A program made the translations under genes and the position numbers. A DNA stretch of 6,701 bases from an uncultured Bacteroidota bacterium (GTDB lineage Bacteria > Bacteroidota > Bacteroidia > Chitinophagales > Chitinophagaceae): positions 1-6,701 of the forward strand of contig CAMLGP010000155.1 of assembly GCA_946479535.1 (NCBI GenBank), read 5' to 3'. Positions 5,564 through 6,701 of this stretch are shown in pieces (position 1 is the first letter of the stretch; each line of letters begins with the position of its first letter). The notes beneath the pieces are model-generated. The model did no database searches. It had not been told where the DNA came from and saw only the letters and a list, made by a program, of their open reading frames with translations.

Positions 5564-6679
5564 TTACTGGTTCAGCATTAAAGGCATAACCAGCATAAGC
5601 AGCTCCTCATTTTCATCCTGGTCTCCGGGTTTGATGAGGCCCGCTTTGGTAGGAGTAGAAAGTTCCATATTCACCTCATCACTATCAGAAGCAGATAACA
5701 TTTCAATAAGGAATTTGGCGTTGAAGGCAATCATGAGATCCTCACCATTATACTGGCATTTCATTCTTTCATTTCCTTCAAAGCTGAAATCAACATCCTG
5801 AGCCGCCAGCTGTAATTCACTCCCGCTAATGTTCAGAGCTACCTGGTTGGTGCTTTTGTTACTGAATACACTTACACGGCGAAGCGCGCTTTGAAAATCA
5901 CTTTTGGTTACAGTTAGCCTGTAAGGATTATCAGAAGGGATTACCACTTTGTAATCGGGGAATCGGGCATCTATCAGGCGACAGCTCATTTGAGTTGTGC
6001 CATGTTTCACAAAGAAATGATTGCTATTATAGCTAAGGGTTAATTCATCTTCATTTGCTGGAATTGCCGCCTTTAATAAATTCAGGGGCTTGCGCGGAAC
6101 GATGAATGAATCATTCTTGGGGCATTTAACATCTTTTCTTTTGTAACGAACAAGACGATGCGCATCGGTTGCTACAAACTGGAGACCTTTTTTGTCAAGC
6201 TCAAAGAAGACGCCTGTCATGGCAGGACGCAGATCATCATTGCTGGTTGCAAATAAAGTCTTATTGATCGCAGTTACCAGTGAAATCGCCGTCATGGTAA
6301 ATGAGGTGGTATCATCTGCCGCGGGTTCCTTGGGAAAATTATCCGGGTTCTCTCCCATCACTTTGTACTTTCCGTTATCACTTGTGATCTCGATCCCAAA
6401 GTTTTTATCAATATTAAAAGTCAGCGGCTGATCAGGTAAATTCTTGAGTGAGTCTATCAGGATCCGGGCAGGAATACATACCCGGCCAGAATCTTTAGCT
6501 TCAATATCCATCTGCACCCGCATTACCGTCTCAAGGTCAGTTGCCACAACAGTCAGCTTATTCTTTTCAATTTCAAAAAGAAAATCTTCCAGGATCGGCA
6601 GGACCGTATTGGCATTGATTACCCCGGCAATATGCTGCAACTGTTTCAGTAATGTAGATGAGGATGCAATGAACTTCAT
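5564..6679 (-). CDS. dnaN: DNA polymerase III subunit beta (sliding clamp)
   Basis: This 371-residue protein is the DnaN sliding clamp, a ring-shaped homodimer that encircles DNA and tethers the replicative polymerase and repair proteins. Each subunit has three similar domains, here about 1-120, 128-246 and 250-371. Characteristic stretches are TVLPILEDFLFE (25-36), TSNDDLRPAMTGVFFEL in domain 2 (145-161), ATDAHRLV (170-177), RLIDARFPDYKVVIP (234-248), NAKFLIEML (320-328) and the C-terminal VMPLMLNQ (364-371), matching the usual MPMRL-type end that forms part of the protein-binding pocket. Length is normal (about 365-375). The start ATG at 6679 is followed at once by the typical MKF opening. 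There is no Shine-Dalgarno sequence and only 22 bases of upstream DNA are visible, so its promoter and its neighbour (for example dnaA) cannot be judged. It leads the minus-strand cluster. Confidence 0.97.
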   Translation of the reverse strand: MKFIASSSTLLKQLQHIAGVINANTVLPILEDFLFEIEKNKLTVVATDLETVMRVQMDIEAKDSGRVCIPARILIDSLKNLPDQPLTFNIDKNFGIEITSDNGKYKVMGENPDNFPKEPAADDTTSFTMTAISLVTAINKTLFATSNDDLRPAMTGVFFELDKKGLQFVATDAHRLVRYKRKDVKCPKNDSFIVPRKPLNLLKAAIPANEDELTLSYNSNHFFVKHGTTQMSCRLIDARFPDYKVVIPSDNPYRLTVTKSDFQSALRRVSVFSNKSTNQVALNISGSELQLAAQDVDFSFEGNERMKCQYNGEDLMIAFNAKFLIEMLSASDSDEVNMELSTPTKAGLIKPGDQDENEELLMLVMPLMLNQ

Positions 6680-6701
6680 TAGGCGAAATTTGAGTGAGGC
6701 G

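Noticed and set aside
1..6701. CRISPR array, tRNA or rRNA gene, insertion sequence, integrase or toxin-antitoxin or defence genes
   Set aside because: No spaced direct repeats, cloverleaf, transposase motifs or terminal repeats were seen; every substantial coding region belongs to a housekeeping or common membrane family.

Overview
The window looks like ordinary chromosomal DNA from a Gram-negative member of the Bacteroidota, most plausibly Chitinophagaceae or a close relative. The grounds are: kdsB, which implies a Kdo-containing lipopolysaccharide; the style of the DnaN, DUF4407 and DUF2007 proteins; start codons that mostly lack a Shine-Dalgarno sequence; and three exact copies of the Bacteroidota -7 promoter element TAnnTTTG just upstream of genes. 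GC content looks to be in the low-to-mid 40s by eye. The family and genus are inference, because no rRNA or other decisive marker is present.

Layout, left to right. Bases 1-94 are non-coding and hold an inverted repeat that could fold at the 3' end of the first gene. A minus-strand gene for a four-helix DUF4407 membrane protein with a long coiled coil follows (95-1351). Next is a minus-strand CorA-type divalent-cation transporter (1484-2593). A short divergent region with a 17-base palindrome separates corA from a plus-strand YihY/BrkB-family membrane protein (2707-3609). That gene converges, with only 15 bases between stop codons, on a minus-strand cluster. In transcription order from the right edge the cluster is dnaN (sliding clamp), a 73-residue DUF2007 protein, a sterol desaturase/fatty acid hydroxylase superfamily membrane enzyme, and kdsB (CMP-Kdo synthetase).

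How they relate. The four right-hand genes share a strand with gaps of 39, 76 and 57 bases, so they may be partly co-transcribed, but kdsB seems to have its own promoter. DnaN is replication housekeeping and KdsB is envelope housekeeping. The hydroxylase is a membrane enzyme of unknown lipid substrate. CorA, YihY and DUF4407 are all inner-membrane proteins on the left side, but nothing shows that they act together.

I find no mobile element, CRISPR array, tRNA, rRNA or defence system, and no convincing new multi-gene system. All seven genes appear intact. The points worth a second look are promoter and start-site details, the palindrome between corA and yihY, the architecture of the DUF4407 protein, and the unassigned hydroxylase.
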